A program made the position numbers and the translations under genes. Below the pieces are notes generated by a model. That model did not search any database. It worked only from the letters and a program-made list of their open reading frames with translations, and was not told where the DNA came from. Positions 45,254 through 54,461 of a stretch of DNA of 64,000 nucleotides are shown one piece after another. Each line of letters starts with the position of its first letter. The stretch's first letter is position 1. Source of the stretch: Chloroherpetonaceae bacterium (GTDB lineage: Bacteria > Bacteroidota > Chlorobiia > Chlorobiales > Thermochlorobacteraceae); the NCBI GenBank assembly GCA_033763895.1, contig JANRJQ010000014.1, positions 297,738 through 361,737 on the forward strand, in the 5' to 3' direction.

Positions 45254-46039
45254 ATGGCGTTCGAATCGGCATCGAGAATGGCCGAAATCACCATACACCG
45301 CATTCAAAGAAGCATACGTGTTCAAATTTCTTCCACAACTTTTTTCTCTACTCCAATTTACAAGGTCAAGATATATTCAATTGGGTTTGTCTTACTTTTA
45401 TTGACATTCCAAGCGATGACACTTCGCGCCCAGCCTGCCGATATCGGCAACTGGTATATCTATTTCGGTAATCAAGCCCTTAACGAAAAGTGGAATTGGC
45501 ATAATGAAGTGCAGTATCGCAATTTCAATTTAGGCGGCGACCTTGAGCAATTGCTTCTGCGCACAGGAATCGGATATAATCTTGAACCGAACAATCACAA
45601 TGTGCTTCTAGGGTATGCATTTATTCGTGCTGAGCCGTATATCTCCGGCACCGATAATCGCCGTGTGGTGGATGAGCATCGCATCTTTGAACAGTACATT
45701 TTCCGCCAAAGGCTTGGCGCATTATTCATAACGCATCGTGTGAGAGCAGAGCAACGAATTTTTCAAGATGACTTTCGTCAGCGCTTTCGCTACTTTCTTT
45801 TTTTGAACTATCCGCTCAACCAAGGAACAATGACCAAAGGGACCATTTACGGCTCAACATACGCAGAGATCTTTATAAATGGCGAAAGAAATTTGTATGA
45901 TCGAACTCGGCTATATCTTGCAGTGGGATATGCGTTTTCGGACTATATAAGAGTTGAAATCGGGTTTATGTCTCAAGTATTTTCAACGACCTCTCGAGAG
46001 CAGTTTCAAGTGGTGTTGTTTAATAACTTACCTTTCTAA
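45254..46039 (+). CDS. DUF2490 outer-membrane protein
   Basis: A 261-aa exported barrel protein. The signal helix (YSIGFVLLLLTFQAMTLRAQ) lies at about 41-60, so the listed N-terminus has a long basic leader; an in-frame ATG at 45278 is an alternative. The mature part has the DUF2490 pattern: DIGNWYIYFGNQALNEKWNW, LLLRTGIGYNL, HRIFEQYIFRQRLG, HRVRAEQRIF and FRQRFRYFLFLNYPLN. It ends in F, typical for outer-membrane insertion. The role is unknown. Confidence 0.85.
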   Translation: MAFESASRMAEITIHRIQRSIRVQISSTTFFSTPIYKVKIYSIGFVLLLLTFQAMTLRAQPADIGNWYIYFGNQALNEKWNWHNEVQYRNFNLGGDLEQLLLRTGIGYNLEPNNHNVLLGYAFIRAEPYISGTDNRRVVDEHRIFEQYIFRQRLGALFITHRVRAEQRIFQDDFRQRFRYFLFLNYPLNQGTMTKGTIYGSTYAEIFINGERNLYDRTRLYLAVGYAFSDYIRVEIGFMSQVFSTTSREQFQVVLFNNLPF

Positions 46040-46394
46040 AAAAAAAATTTAAAAAAAATTTGAAGAGTAAAATATTTTTTTATATTCACAGCAAGTACAA
46101 CATTAAAGAACATTAAATCAATTTCGAATGACATTAAGAAAAATCCTTATTTCGCCTGAGAATTCCCTCATTAGCTCCTTCAAATACCAAGAAAAATTAA
46201 GCTTTCAGAGAAGTTTTGCAGTAATGTATGAAAGCAACTTTTGTTTCCGGTTTGTAAGTTAAACGCGTTTCGTTGCCTTAAGAATAAAGCAACAAAACTG
46301 GCATTTCTGTTCTTTGGAGTACCGCGGAACACCCGCGTAGAATTTTTTCTATGACAAACAACATCACATTAATAACATTTTTTTGGAGGAATAT
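46040..46394. promoter_or_regulatory. Leader/promoter region of the porin gene
   Basis: 355 bases without a gene. It opens with A/T tracts (46040-46080). A short hairpin CGCGG-AACAC-CCGCG at 46323-46337 is followed by AATTTTTTC, which could be an attenuator or a weak terminator. GGAGGA at 46385-46390 is the ribosome site of the next gene. I see no known riboswitch. Confidence 0.45.
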
Positions 46395-48152
46395 ATGAGA
46401 CGATTGTATATCGCGCTATTCATTCTCTTCGCTTTAGCAGTGAGCGGAAAAAACGCCGTTGCGCAAGGGATGGATGGCTATGGAGGCGGAATCAAAGTGT
46501 TTTTGAATAAAGACAGCACGAGCTTTATTCGGCTCTTGATGTGGTCGCAAATTCAAACGCGATTCATGACCCAAAACCCGGGTAGTGCTTCGGTCAACAA
46601 CCCCAACGAGCAAGCCGCATTTGATATCGCCATTCGCCGTTCGCGTATGCTGTTTCACGGGCAAATTGGCGAGCGCATTTTGGTATTCTGGATTATCGGG
46701 GTCAATAACCAAACCTTTAACAGCGGCGGATTCGGGCTTGCTGCAGGGGCTGATAACTTTACCGACGGTAAACGCCAAAGCGCCTTTGTTCACGATGCTT
46801 GGACAGAATTCAAGTGGAGCCGAGAACTTTACATCGGTGCCGGTCTTCTCACTTGGAGCGGGCTTTCTCGCCAAACCAACTGGGCAACACTTAACTTCCT
46901 CGGCTACGATTCACCCGCTTATGGTTGGGTCACCTTAGATGCGACCGACCAATTTGCGCGTATGTTCGGGATCTATGCCAAAGGCTCTATCGGCAAATTG
47001 AACTATCGCGCCGTTTTAACAAAACCTTTCGCTATTCCAAACCCGGGTATTGCCGGTGCAACGGGTGCAACGCCACCCAACTGGGCAGCTGGACTCACCA
47101 CTTTGCCAAACGCCTATAACATTGCGCAATGGGCCGGAGATAACAACCGATTGCTTTATCAAGCCTATGTCAATTACGACTTCTGGGAACAAGAATCGGC
47201 CGTCCTTCCCTTTATGGTGGGTTCGTATTTGGGAACCAAGAAGGTGTTCAATATCGGTGCAGGATTTATGTTTCACCCAAGAGCTCACTGGAGCCTCTCT
47301 CGCCCTGAAGGAAATGCAAGAGATATCTTAAACCAAGTTCTTTCACGTGAAAGCGGAGCAGCTGCACGCTTTAATAGCCTTTCAACCGCAAATCGCACAG
47401 CCATTGTAAATGGATTAAATGCTGGCATTTTTCCAACCACAACGGCCACCGGACCGGGTGCAGCACCTTTGAACAGCAATCCAAACGGTAGCCCGCTCAA
47501 TTCCAACGCATTTTATGGAGCCTTTAATGCGTGGAATACACTCAGCGCAAGCGATGTAAATGCGGTTCGTGAAGCCTTTATCGATACATCCTATACCAAT
47601 CAATTCCACTTTGCGGTTGATTATTTTATGGAATTGCCGTTTGAAGAAAAAGCCGACGGCTCGCCTGATCCGAAGGGAATGTCTTGGACATCGCACGGAG
47701 CGTTCTACCGCTTAAACTTCGGTCCAAACTATGTACGCAACATCGGCTTCCTTCCCATTGCTCAAGCCAATCCCGGAAATGCTGCGCTCTATCAGCAACC
47801 GGAATTCAATGGCCCTGCAAACGGATTTCCGGTTCACGGAACAGGTACCGTGCTCTACATGCAAAACGGACTTTTGTTACCGTATGAATTCACCGAAGGT
47901 TGGGGAAGATTGCAGCCTTATGCCGCAATTTCGTATGTCAATTTCGATCGCTTAGCTGAAGCATTTATTATGCCGGAACTTGGGCTCAATTGGATTCTTT
48001 CGGGGCAAAATGCAAAGATTACACTTCACTGGCGTCCACGCCCGATTTATGGCCGCGCCATCAGTGTTGAACCGGGTCGTGAACTCTTGGGCGGAATGCA
48101 GCGCATTGGAACAGAGCATGAAGTGATTACCCAATTCCACATTTATCTTTAA
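46395..48152 (+). CDS. Outer-membrane porin-like beta-barrel
   Basis: A 585-aa protein from the ATG at 46395, placed by GGAGGA 5 nt upstream. The signal peptide is RRLYIALFILFALAVSGKNA plus VAQ. The mature part begins with a porin-like strand set (SFIRLLMWSQIQTRFMTQNP, FDIAIRRSRMLFHGQIGERI, FVHDAWTEFKWSRELYIGAG, YGKGSIGK-like AKGSIGKLNYRA). It ends HEVITQFHIYL, an outer-membrane insertion strand. The RRSR...G and GRD-type strands resemble phosphate-selective porins (OprO/P) only loosely. It begins a plus-strand series of lipoproteins leading to polyphosphate kinase. Confidence 0.72.
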   Translation: MRRLYIALFILFALAVSGKNAVAQGMDGYGGGIKVFLNKDSTSFIRLLMWSQIQTRFMTQNPGSASVNNPNEQAAFDIAIRRSRMLFHGQIGERILVFWIIGVNNQTFNSGGFGLAAGADNFTDGKRQSAFVHDAWTEFKWSRELYIGAGLLTWSGLSRQTNWATLNFLGYDSPAYGWVTLDATDQFARMFGIYAKGSIGKLNYRAVLTKPFAIPNPGIAGATGATPPNWAAGLTTLPNAYNIAQWAGDNNRLLYQAYVNYDFWEQESAVLPFMVGSYLGTKKVFNIGAGFMFHPRAHWSLSRPEGNARDILNQVLSRESGAAARFNSLSTANRTAIVNGLNAGIFPTTTATGPGAAPLNSNPNGSPLNSNAFYGAFNAWNTLSASDVNAVREAFIDTSYTNQFHFAVDYFMELPFEEKADGSPDPKGMSWTSHGAFYRLNFGPNYVRNIGFLPIAQANPGNAALYQQPEFNGPANGFPVHGTGTVLYMQNGLLLPYEFTEGWGRLQPYAAISYVNFDRLAEAFIMPELGLNWILSGQNAKITLHWRPRPIYGRAISVEPGRELLGGMQRIGTEHEVITQFHIYL

Positions 48153-48179
48153 TAACCGACGAAAACAAGGAATAAACTT

Positions 48180-48707
48180 ATGAAAAACAAATCATTGAGC
48201 TTTATCGCACTTTTCGCGGTCGTGCTGTTAAGCGTCGGCTGCGATGCCGATTATTTTCCTAGAACCGGAACCGGCGATTGGTCCGGCTCTTCTCGCGTAA
48301 CAGTGATTCGCGCTGGTGCAGCCGTTGAAGCCGATGTTCGCTTTACTTTACGCTTATCTCAAGATGCGAACAGCACCAATTTCTTTACGCGTTTCCCGGG
48401 CGTAACCTTAAATGACACGAACCTCGCTGTAATTCCGGCTGATAACCGTCCGTTATCGACAGTTGTAGTTACAGGCGTAAGTGGCGACTCCACATTCGAT
48501 GTTCGTGGTCGTAATGCGAATGTAAATACCTTCTTCTTTATTGTGCCCGCAAGGACGTTTTCGGGATCCGGAGAAACGATGCCCGCTGTAAGCTTTTCAG
48601 GAAGCTATGTGAATGACAATACGGTTGAAGGAACACTTTCGCAAAGCATTGCCATAACCGGGCAACCGACACGAGTATTTACATCAACGCTTCGCATTTC
48701 CAAATAG
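48180..48707 (+). CDS. Hypothetical lipoprotein
   Basis: A 175-aa lipoprotein (signal SFIALFAVVLLSVGCDADYF, lipid Cys near 20) of Ser/Thr/Asn-rich beta-type sequence, with no recognised domain. It begins 27 bases after the porin stop and is probably co-transcribed. RBS AAGGAA upstream. Confidence 0.7.
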   Translation: MKNKSLSFIALFAVVLLSVGCDADYFPRTGTGDWSGSSRVTVIRAGAAVEADVRFTLRLSQDANSTNFFTRFPGVTLNDTNLAVIPADNRPLSTVVVTGVSGDSTFDVRGRNANVNTFFFIVPARTFSGSGETMPAVSFSGSYVNDNTVEGTLSQSIAITGQPTRVFTSTLRISK

Positions 48708-48766
48708 GAAACGAAGGATGAAATGGAAAAAATGGTAACTTTATTTAACAAAAAAAGTGAGACTGT

Positions 48767-49201
48767 ATGAAAGTAAGAAACATCTCGATGGCAATCGGCG
48801 CAGCGGTATTTTTGCTGGCTACAGGGTGCCACACCTTTAAGCCTGCAGCCCCAAAACCGATGACATTCCAATGCAATTTGCCGCGTGCCGAGTTTATGAA
48901 AAAAGCCAAAGAGCTTTTGGAGAGAAATCGGTACACGGTGGATGTTTATGATGAAGAAAAAGGCGAAATCGAGGCCGACCGCGTGCCAACCTATAATGGC
49001 ATCGGCGAAAACTTGATCGTTCGTGGGCCGTATGTCTTTAACGTGGTTTATAACAACGGAACCGTTACGGTAGTTGTACAAACCGTTCACGACCGTGATG
49101 GAAAGCCCTATGCCGTAGAAAGCCACGACGAAGGCTCTGATATCGGAGAACGCCGCAATTTTATGCCGGTTGTCGAAGGCTTGAAAGCCTCTTGCAAATA
49201 A
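48767..49201 (+). CDS. Hypothetical lipoprotein (paralogue of next)
   Basis: A 144-aa lipoprotein (AIGAAVFLLATGCHTFKPAA). The mature domain FQCNLPRAEFMKKAKELLER, YTVDVYDEEKGEIEADRVPT and a C-terminal FMPVVEGLKASCK parallels the next protein (IRCTKPTLERHHLILEAL, FQLVKEDRVTGIYTAARFP, KPFFDGLLSDLRKACAE). A conserved Cys lies near each end. Function unknown. A strong hairpin follows the gene. Confidence 0.7.
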   Translation: MKVRNISMAIGAAVFLLATGCHTFKPAAPKPMTFQCNLPRAEFMKKAKELLERNRYTVDVYDEEKGEIEADRVPTYNGIGENLIVRGPYVFNVVYNNGTVTVVVQTVHDRDGKPYAVESHDEGSDIGERRNFMPVVEGLKASCK

Positions 49202-49229
49202 TTTTGCAACTTTGCTCATAAAACCATTC

Positions 49230-49254
49230 AAGCGAGGCGCACTGCGCCTCGCTT
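49230..49254 (+). terminator. Hairpin terminator-like element
   Basis: AAGCGAGGCGC and GCGCCTCGCTT form a perfect 11-bp stem with an ACT loop, 29 bases after the lipoprotein stop. It is followed by GGGTTT, a weak T tract, so termination may be partial. Confidence 0.75.
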
Positions 49255-49281
49255 GGGTTTAAACAAAATTTGAGAATAAAA

Positions 49282-49734
49282 ATGAGAAACAGAATAAATA
49301 CACTTGCTCTTGCAGTCGTTCTTACCTTTGTTTGCGGGAGTGCTTCGTGCGGCTTTGCCAATAGCGTTCGCGTAGCGCGGCCGATGGTGATACGCTGCAC
49401 AAAGCCCACGCTCGAACGGCATCACTTAATTCTAGAAGCGCTCACGCGGCATAGTTTTCAATTGGTAAAAGAAGATCGGGTTACAGGCATCTACACCGCG
49501 GCACGGTTTCCTTCGCCCGTGTTCCTTGGCGACCAAGTGATGTTTCAAGGTGGGCTGCATTTGAAAGTGGTTTCGGATAGCAGCAGTATTACGCTCTTTC
49601 TTTATAAAGCAATGGACGCTGAAACCGACAACCCGAAGTTTGAAGTCAGTTATGATGAGCGGAATTCGCCGTTATACATTAAGCCGTTTTTTGATGGCCT
49701 ATTATCGGATTTGCGAAAAGCGTGTGCAGAATAA
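49282..49734 (+). CDS. Hypothetical exported protein (paralogue of previous)
   Basis: A 150-aa protein from ATG 49282. Its signal segment (NTLALAVVLTFVCGSASCGF) may be a lipoprotein signal with Cys in SASC. The mature domain aligns by eye with the preceding lipoprotein: an N-terminal Cys strand, a central xEDRVTGxYxAxRxP loop and a C-terminal FxxGLxxxLxKAC helix. No function recognised. Confidence 0.68.
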   Translation: MRNRINTLALAVVLTFVCGSASCGFANSVRVARPMVIRCTKPTLERHHLILEALTRHSFQLVKEDRVTGIYTAARFPSPVFLGDQVMFQGGLHLKVVSDSSSITLFLYKAMDAETDNPKFEVSYDERNSPLYIKPFFDGLLSDLRKACAE

Positions 49735-49880
49735 TGTTAAGACGATCGATTCCCATATAAATTTTTTTAGGCTAAATCTTCAAGCATCAAGAAAAACTGA
49801 GAAGAATAGGAATGAAATAATTAAAGGATAGGAAACACGAAATCGCGTATTTTCCAAAAAAAATCGATCAAAAATTGAAA

Positions 49881-51914
49881 ATGGCGCGATTCATTTCCCG
49901 AGATCTCAGTTGGTTGGCTTTCAATGCCAGAGTGTTAGAGGAGGCGCGAGACCAAACCGTCCCACTCCTTGATCGCTTAAAATTCCTCGCCATTTTTTCC
50001 TTAAACCTCGACGAATTCTATTCCGTTCGAATCGCTGCGCTCAAGCAGCAAGTGGAGCAATTAAAGCGCGAAAAAGGAGAGGACGAACCGCAAGAAATCC
50101 TCTTACGACTGCATCAAGAAATCAATCGGCTTCAAGAGCAATTCGGGTCTTGTTATAGAGATCAGATTCTTCCCGAACTGAAAAAAAATGGCATCGAGAT
50201 CATTTCCGAAGCAGCGTTGACGGAAGAGGAAGGCAATTTTGTGCGCGATTATTTTAAGAGTACGGTCATCGGTGAACTGGGTCAAATCTACATTTTAGGG
50301 GAAAGCGATTTACCCTTTTTGCAATCGCAGCGTTCCTACTTGGCCGTCCGATTGGAGTTGAAAAGTGAAGAATCCTGTGAAGATATTGCCATCATCAAAA
50401 TTCCTTCGGAAAAGCTCTCGCGATTTTTCATTTTGCCAAATCAGAACCAAGATTTGACAAAGACGCGAATTATACTCTTAGATGATGTTATTCGCGTTTC
50501 CCTAACCGATATATTCCCGCAATATATTGTTCGTGGCGCCTATGCCATTAAGGTCACACGCGACGCCGATGTTGATATTGAGGACGAGCATAGTGGAAAC
50601 TTGTATCAAAAAATAAAATCGCAAGTCCGTTACCGGAAAATCGGGAAAGCCTCTCGAATGCTTTTCGATGCTGAAATGCCAAAGCGCATGCAAAAAGCTT
50701 TACGGGATGTCTTTTCAATTCGCAAAGAAGAGTGGGTGCAAGGTGGCCGATATCATAACTTCGGTGACTTCTTAAATTTCCCGACTTTAGGGAAAGATGA
50801 ACTTCAGGAGCCGCCACTCGCGCCGCTGCCACACCCTTTAGAAACTGCTGAAAGCATCTTTAAGTCGATTCAACTTCAAGATTATTTAATTCACTATCCC
50901 TATCAAACCTTTGATGCTCTCCTTCGCTTAATGAATGAAGCTGCGATAGACCCGCAAGTGAAAAAAATCTCGATCACACTTTATCGTGTGGCAACTCAAT
51001 CAAAAGTCGTTGAAGCGTTGATTCACGCAGCGAGAAACGGGAAAAAAGTGGTTGCGTTTCTTGAACTCAAAGCCCGGTTTAATGAAGAATCCAATTTCTA
51101 TTGGGCAAGCGAATTGGAGCGTGCCGGCGCAACGGTGCTATATTCAATACCGGGAATTAAAGTTCATGCAAAAATTCTGCTCATTGAACGCGAAGAATCA
51201 CAAATCGTAAATTATGCCTACATCAGTACCGGAAATTTTAATGAAAAAACAGCGAAGATTTATACCGACCACGCCCTTTTTACCGCGAAAAGGGAAATCA
51301 CAGACGATATTTCGCGGGTATTTAGACAAATCGAAACGCCAAAAAGATCGGTGGCTTTTGAAAAATTAATGGTCGCCCCACACGGATTGCGAGATAATCT
51401 GTATGAATTGATTCAAGAAGAAATTAACGCTGCAAAAAAAGGCAAAAAGGCGGAAATTATCATCAAAATGAATAGTCTTGAAGACCGTGAAATGGCAAAA
51501 ATGCTTATCAAGGCCGCAGGAAAGGGAGTAAGTGTAAAATTAATTATCCGAGGAATTTGTATAATCCCTCCATCGCAACATCCAAACTTGAAGATGATTT
51601 CAATTATCGACCGCTTTTTGGAGCACGGAAGAATTTATTATTTCTATCAAGGAGGGAAAAGGAGCGTGTGGATTGCATCAGCCGATTTTATGACACGAAA
51701 TCTTTCTCGACGAATCGAAGTGGCCGTACCGATTGAAGAAGCAGGATTAAAATCTCAACTGATAGAGAACCTTTCCGACTTTTTTCGTTGTACCGAAAAA
51801 AGGCGGTGGCTATGCAAAAACCAAATTGATGAAAAAGAAGAAAGAGAGCTTGTAAAAAGTAGAGCCCAACTGGAAATTTACTCTCGGTTAAATGAAGAGT
51901 CGAAGAGAAATTGA
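49881..51914 (+). CDS. ppk1: Polyphosphate kinase 1
   Basis: Makes long-chain polyphosphate from ATP, reversibly. From the ATG at 49881 (a TTG lies 6 nt upstream) the protein is 677 aa, normal for the family. The N domain starts RFISRDLSWLAFNARVLEEA and SLNLDEFYSVRIAAL. The catalytic C1/C2 domains contain KKISITLYRVATQSKVVEAL and GIKVHAKILLIEREE, whose His is the autophosphorylated residue. They also contain YISTGNFNEKTAKIYTDHAL and SIIDRFLEHGRIYYF, with the second conserved His. It is read in the same direction as the porin/lipoprotein set; a link between them is only suggested by position. No exopolyphosphatase gene is in view. Confidence 0.96.
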   Translation: MARFISRDLSWLAFNARVLEEARDQTVPLLDRLKFLAIFSLNLDEFYSVRIAALKQQVEQLKREKGEDEPQEILLRLHQEINRLQEQFGSCYRDQILPELKKNGIEIISEAALTEEEGNFVRDYFKSTVIGELGQIYILGESDLPFLQSQRSYLAVRLELKSEESCEDIAIIKIPSEKLSRFFILPNQNQDLTKTRIILLDDVIRVSLTDIFPQYIVRGAYAIKVTRDADVDIEDEHSGNLYQKIKSQVRYRKIGKASRMLFDAEMPKRMQKALRDVFSIRKEEWVQGGRYHNFGDFLNFPTLGKDELQEPPLAPLPHPLETAESIFKSIQLQDYLIHYPYQTFDALLRLMNEAAIDPQVKKISITLYRVATQSKVVEALIHAARNGKKVVAFLELKARFNEESNFYWASELERAGATVLYSIPGIKVHAKILLIEREESQIVNYAYISTGNFNEKTAKIYTDHALFTAKREITDDISRVFRQIETPKRSVAFEKLMVAPHGLRDNLYELIQEEINAAKKGKKAEIIIKMNSLEDREMAKMLIKAAGKGVSVKLIIRGICIIPPSQHPNLKMISIIDRFLEHGRIYYFYQGGKRSVWIASADFMTRNLSRRIEVAVPIEEAGLKSQLIENLSDFFRCTEKRRWLCKNQIDEKEERELVKSRAQLEIYSRLNEESKRN

Positions 51915-52103
51915 AATGGAAATAAGAAAAAGTGAGATAGAATTCCAATTTCAATTTGAAAAGCAATGCTAAATAATTAATCTTCATAGAAGGAGAAAAA
52001 ATAATATTTCAAAAAAAAGGGAATTCATTATTTGAAAACGAGAGATCGTAAAAACTAAATTCTCAATTTTCTCATCAATCTATATCTATCACAAAATATT
52101 CCT

Positions 52104-52634
52104 ATGAAAATCCTCTGTCTCATTTTTGTATTTCTACTTTTCATAAGCAATTCAATATTTGCACAAAGCCCTGTGGAAACCAACCCCGAAACTTGGAAAA
52201 CCGCACAAGATGTGCTCTTGTTCGAAAAGTTGTTTCAAGAACGGGTTGCGGCGTTTGAAGAAAATCCGATGCATGAAGTGCACTACACCAAAGAAAGAAC
52301 CACCTTTTTTGTGAATTGGATAGAGAAATGTCCGTATATGATCATTATCGACGGTCGGCTTTTACAGCCATTTATGGAAGACTCTGAAAACCAAGTCAAT
52401 CGAATTCTTATTCGAGCGTATATGGGCGGGAAAACGGTTTACTTTTCCCAAATTAAGGAAAATGTGGATGAGCATCTTGCCAATATGGCAGGAATGGAAA
52501 GCATTGTGCGGGTATATCGAGCCCTAAAAAAGAAAGCCCCGACCGTTCGAAACCTTTATGCAGAAAAAATTTTGAAGTATGACGAAGAAAAAAAACTGGA
52601 TGAGTACATTTCAGAAATGGAAAAAATCCAATAG
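52104..52634 (+). CDS. Hypothetical secreted protein
   Basis: A 176-aa protein with a signal peptide (LCLIFVFLLFISNSIFAQ, cleavage near 21). The mature part is hydrophilic and mostly helical (WKTAQDVLLFEKLFQERVAA; VDEHLANMAGMESIVRVYRA). I recognise no family. It begins the 52-55 kb plus-strand run and ends 31 bases before the methyltransferase. Confidence 0.6.
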   Translation: MKILCLIFVFLLFISNSIFAQSPVETNPETWKTAQDVLLFEKLFQERVAAFEENPMHEVHYTKERTTFFVNWIEKCPYMIIIDGRLLQPFMEDSENQVNRILIRAYMGGKTVYFSQIKENVDEHLANMAGMESIVRVYRALKKKAPTVRNLYAEKILKYDEEKKLDEYISEMEKIQ

Positions 52635-52665
52635 CAATTAAAAAAAACGAAGGGAGAGAATAACA

Positions 52666-53304
52666 ATGAATCAAGCGGAACTTGCCTATAAGGATTATCA
52701 ACAGAATTATAATCGAATCGTCGAAAAGTGGCATCAGGCAAGAACAACCCTACCCGCTATGGATAAACTTCTTTTCGACGAATTCCTTGCTCAACTTCCT
52801 AAATCTGCGGCAATCCTTGACTTAGGATGCGGGACCGGAATTCCAATCGCAAAAAAACTCGCTGAAAGAGGTCATCGACTTACGTTGGTTGATTGTTCGG
52901 AATCACAGTTAGCCATCGCAAAAAAGATTCTTCCAAAAGCCACTTTTGTTTGTGCGCCAATGGAATCCTATGAAATCAGTTCACAGTATCACGGCATTGT
53001 AATTTGGGATTCGCTTTTTCATTTGCCAAGGCATACCCACGAAAGCATTTTACGCCGAGCATTTCTGCATTTGGAAAAGGGCGGAATTGTGTTGATCACA
53101 AGTGGCGGAAGTAAAGAAGACCTTGAGCCCTTTACCGATGAAATGTTCGGGGAAATCTTTTATTATGATTCACATCCGATTCCCTCCTTCATTGAATTGG
53201 TGCAGTCCATTGGGTTTGAACCTATTGTGCAAGCCTTATTAAATAAGCCGGATGGTGAAAAAGATAAAGGAAGAGTAGGGCTAATCCTCAAAAAATCATC
53301 ATAA
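52666..53304 (+). CDS. Class I SAM-dependent methyltransferase
   Basis: A 212-aa soluble methyltransferase. Motif I reads AILDLGCGTGIPIAKKLAER (about 43-62). Then come LTLVDCSESQLAIAKK, FVCAPMESYEI and GIVIWDSLFHLPRHTH, with FLHLEKGGIVLITSGG as post-motif. It looks like a small-molecule methyltransferase; the substrate is unknown. RBS GGGAGAG upstream of the ATG. Confidence 0.88.
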   Translation: MNQAELAYKDYQQNYNRIVEKWHQARTTLPAMDKLLFDEFLAQLPKSAAILDLGCGTGIPIAKKLAERGHRLTLVDCSESQLAIAKKILPKATFVCAPMESYEISSQYHGIVIWDSLFHLPRHTHESILRRAFLHLEKGGIVLITSGGSKEDLEPFTDEMFGEIFYYDSHPIPSFIELVQSIGFEPIVQALLNKPDGEKDKGRVGLILKKSS

Positions 53305-53330
53305 AAGAATGGAAATCAGATCGAAGAAAA

Positions 53331-54338
53331 ATGAAAATGTCAAGTTCATTCTTTCAGCCGAAATTATTCTTAATCTTATTACTGAATTCAGCTTGCGCCC
53401 CGCAAATACCCTCAGAAAACAAAGCGATTCCGGTTGAACCCAAAAAAATACCAACATCTGAAATGCATCCTCAAAAGTCTAAACTAAAGTGGAGAGAGGT
53501 TTTGTATGAAGCCCCGTGGCCAAAGAGTTATAATTTTCAAATGTTCAGTTTTCGAGAGTCGCTTTGGGTGTTTCATCCTCGTGGAACTTGGAAGAGCAAA
53601 GATGGAAAAGTGTGGTTGAAATCCCCCCTTGATAACAGCCTCGGCAATCTTGCCTTTTTAGATTATGTGACTTTTGGCGAAAGTATCTTAGGTTTAGGGC
53701 ATTTTACCGGCAATATTGAGCAGTTTCAGTTTACCCCAAAAATTACCCGTACAAAAGACGGCGCAACTTGGGAGACTCTTTCGGAAAAAAGTACTCTGCC
53801 GGAACGCTTTTTTTATCACCCCATCGAATTCAAAAATAAACTATGGATTTTTGGTGGGGAAACTGCCTCGGGAGAAGTGAGCGGCATTTGGAATTCAAGT
53901 GACGGCATTCATTGGAAAGAGGTAGAAAGTACACCATCCTTTGGAAAGCGCGGAAGTAGTCAAGTGGTTGCCTTTCATGATTCGCTTTATCTCTTCAATA
54001 ATGACATTTGGCGAAGCGGCGATGGGTTAAATTGGGACTGTGTTACGAAAAAAATCCTCCCAGAGTTTGATCTCTTTGGCTATTCTGTGATTGTCTTTCA
54101 TGATCAATTATGGCTTATTGGCTGCAATCGAAACGGACTATTTTCGAGTGCAGTAGGGCGAAGTAGAAACGGTGTGGAGTGGGTTTGGGAAGAAGCACCT
54201 TGGAGCCCAAGAGGTGGTGTCGCTCTTGCGGTATATGAAAATAAATTATGGATGACGGGGGGCAAATATGGTGGGCTTCCGAATGCCCCTAACTTTGTTT
54301 ATAGCAATGATTTATGGGCATTGGAAGAAAGCCCGTAA
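53331..54338 (+). CDS. Lipoprotein with Kelch/galactose-oxidase-like beta-propeller
   Basis: A 335-aa lipoprotein (FLILLLNSACAPQI, lipid Cys near 23). The rest consists of about six blades marked by RSxDGLxW and LWIFGG repeats: WKSKDGKVWLKSPL, TRTKDGATWETLSEK, WNSSDGIHWKEVES, WRSGDGLNWD, GRSRNGVEWVWEEAPWSPRG and LWMTGGKYG. The repeated SxDGxxW plus LWxxGG motifs fit sialidase/Kelch-type propellers. The role is unknown. Confidence 0.75.
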   Translation: MKMSSSFFQPKLFLILLLNSACAPQIPSENKAIPVEPKKIPTSEMHPQKSKLKWREVLYEAPWPKSYNFQMFSFRESLWVFHPRGTWKSKDGKVWLKSPLDNSLGNLAFLDYVTFGESILGLGHFTGNIEQFQFTPKITRTKDGATWETLSEKSTLPERFFYHPIEFKNKLWIFGGETASGEVSGIWNSSDGIHWKEVESTPSFGKRGSSQVVAFHDSLYLFNNDIWRSGDGLNWDCVTKKILPEFDLFGYSVIVFHDQLWLIGCNRNGLFSSAVGRSRNGVEWVWEEAPWSPRGGVALAVYENKLWMTGGKYGGLPNAPNFVYSNDLWALEESP

Positions 54339-54397
54339 ATGAAATTTCGAAAAAATTCTTTATGACTCTTTTCGGCGAAGGTTGTATATTTCAAAAG

Positions 54398-54428
54398 CAA
54401 TCCCGCGTTCGCGGGATTTGTTTTTTTT
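54398..54428 (+). terminator. Rho-independent terminator upstream of scpB
   Basis: CAATCCCGC and GCGGGATT(T)G pair around a GTTC loop, followed by eight T at 54421-54428. It should end the 53.3-kb transcript, leaving scpB to its own promoter just beyond. Confidence 0.88.
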
Positions 54429-54461
54429 GGCAACGAATCAAGTCAATCGAATCTATCAGCT

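Noticed and set aside
45240..45290. tRNA-like GTTCGAATC near 45259
   Set aside because: The stem around it does not pair and no acceptor or anticodon arm can be built; it is in the DUF2490 leader.
47339..47354. TCTTTCACGTGAAAGC as a third parS site
   Set aside because: Three mismatches to the 16-bp consensus and located inside the porin coding sequence; likely chance.
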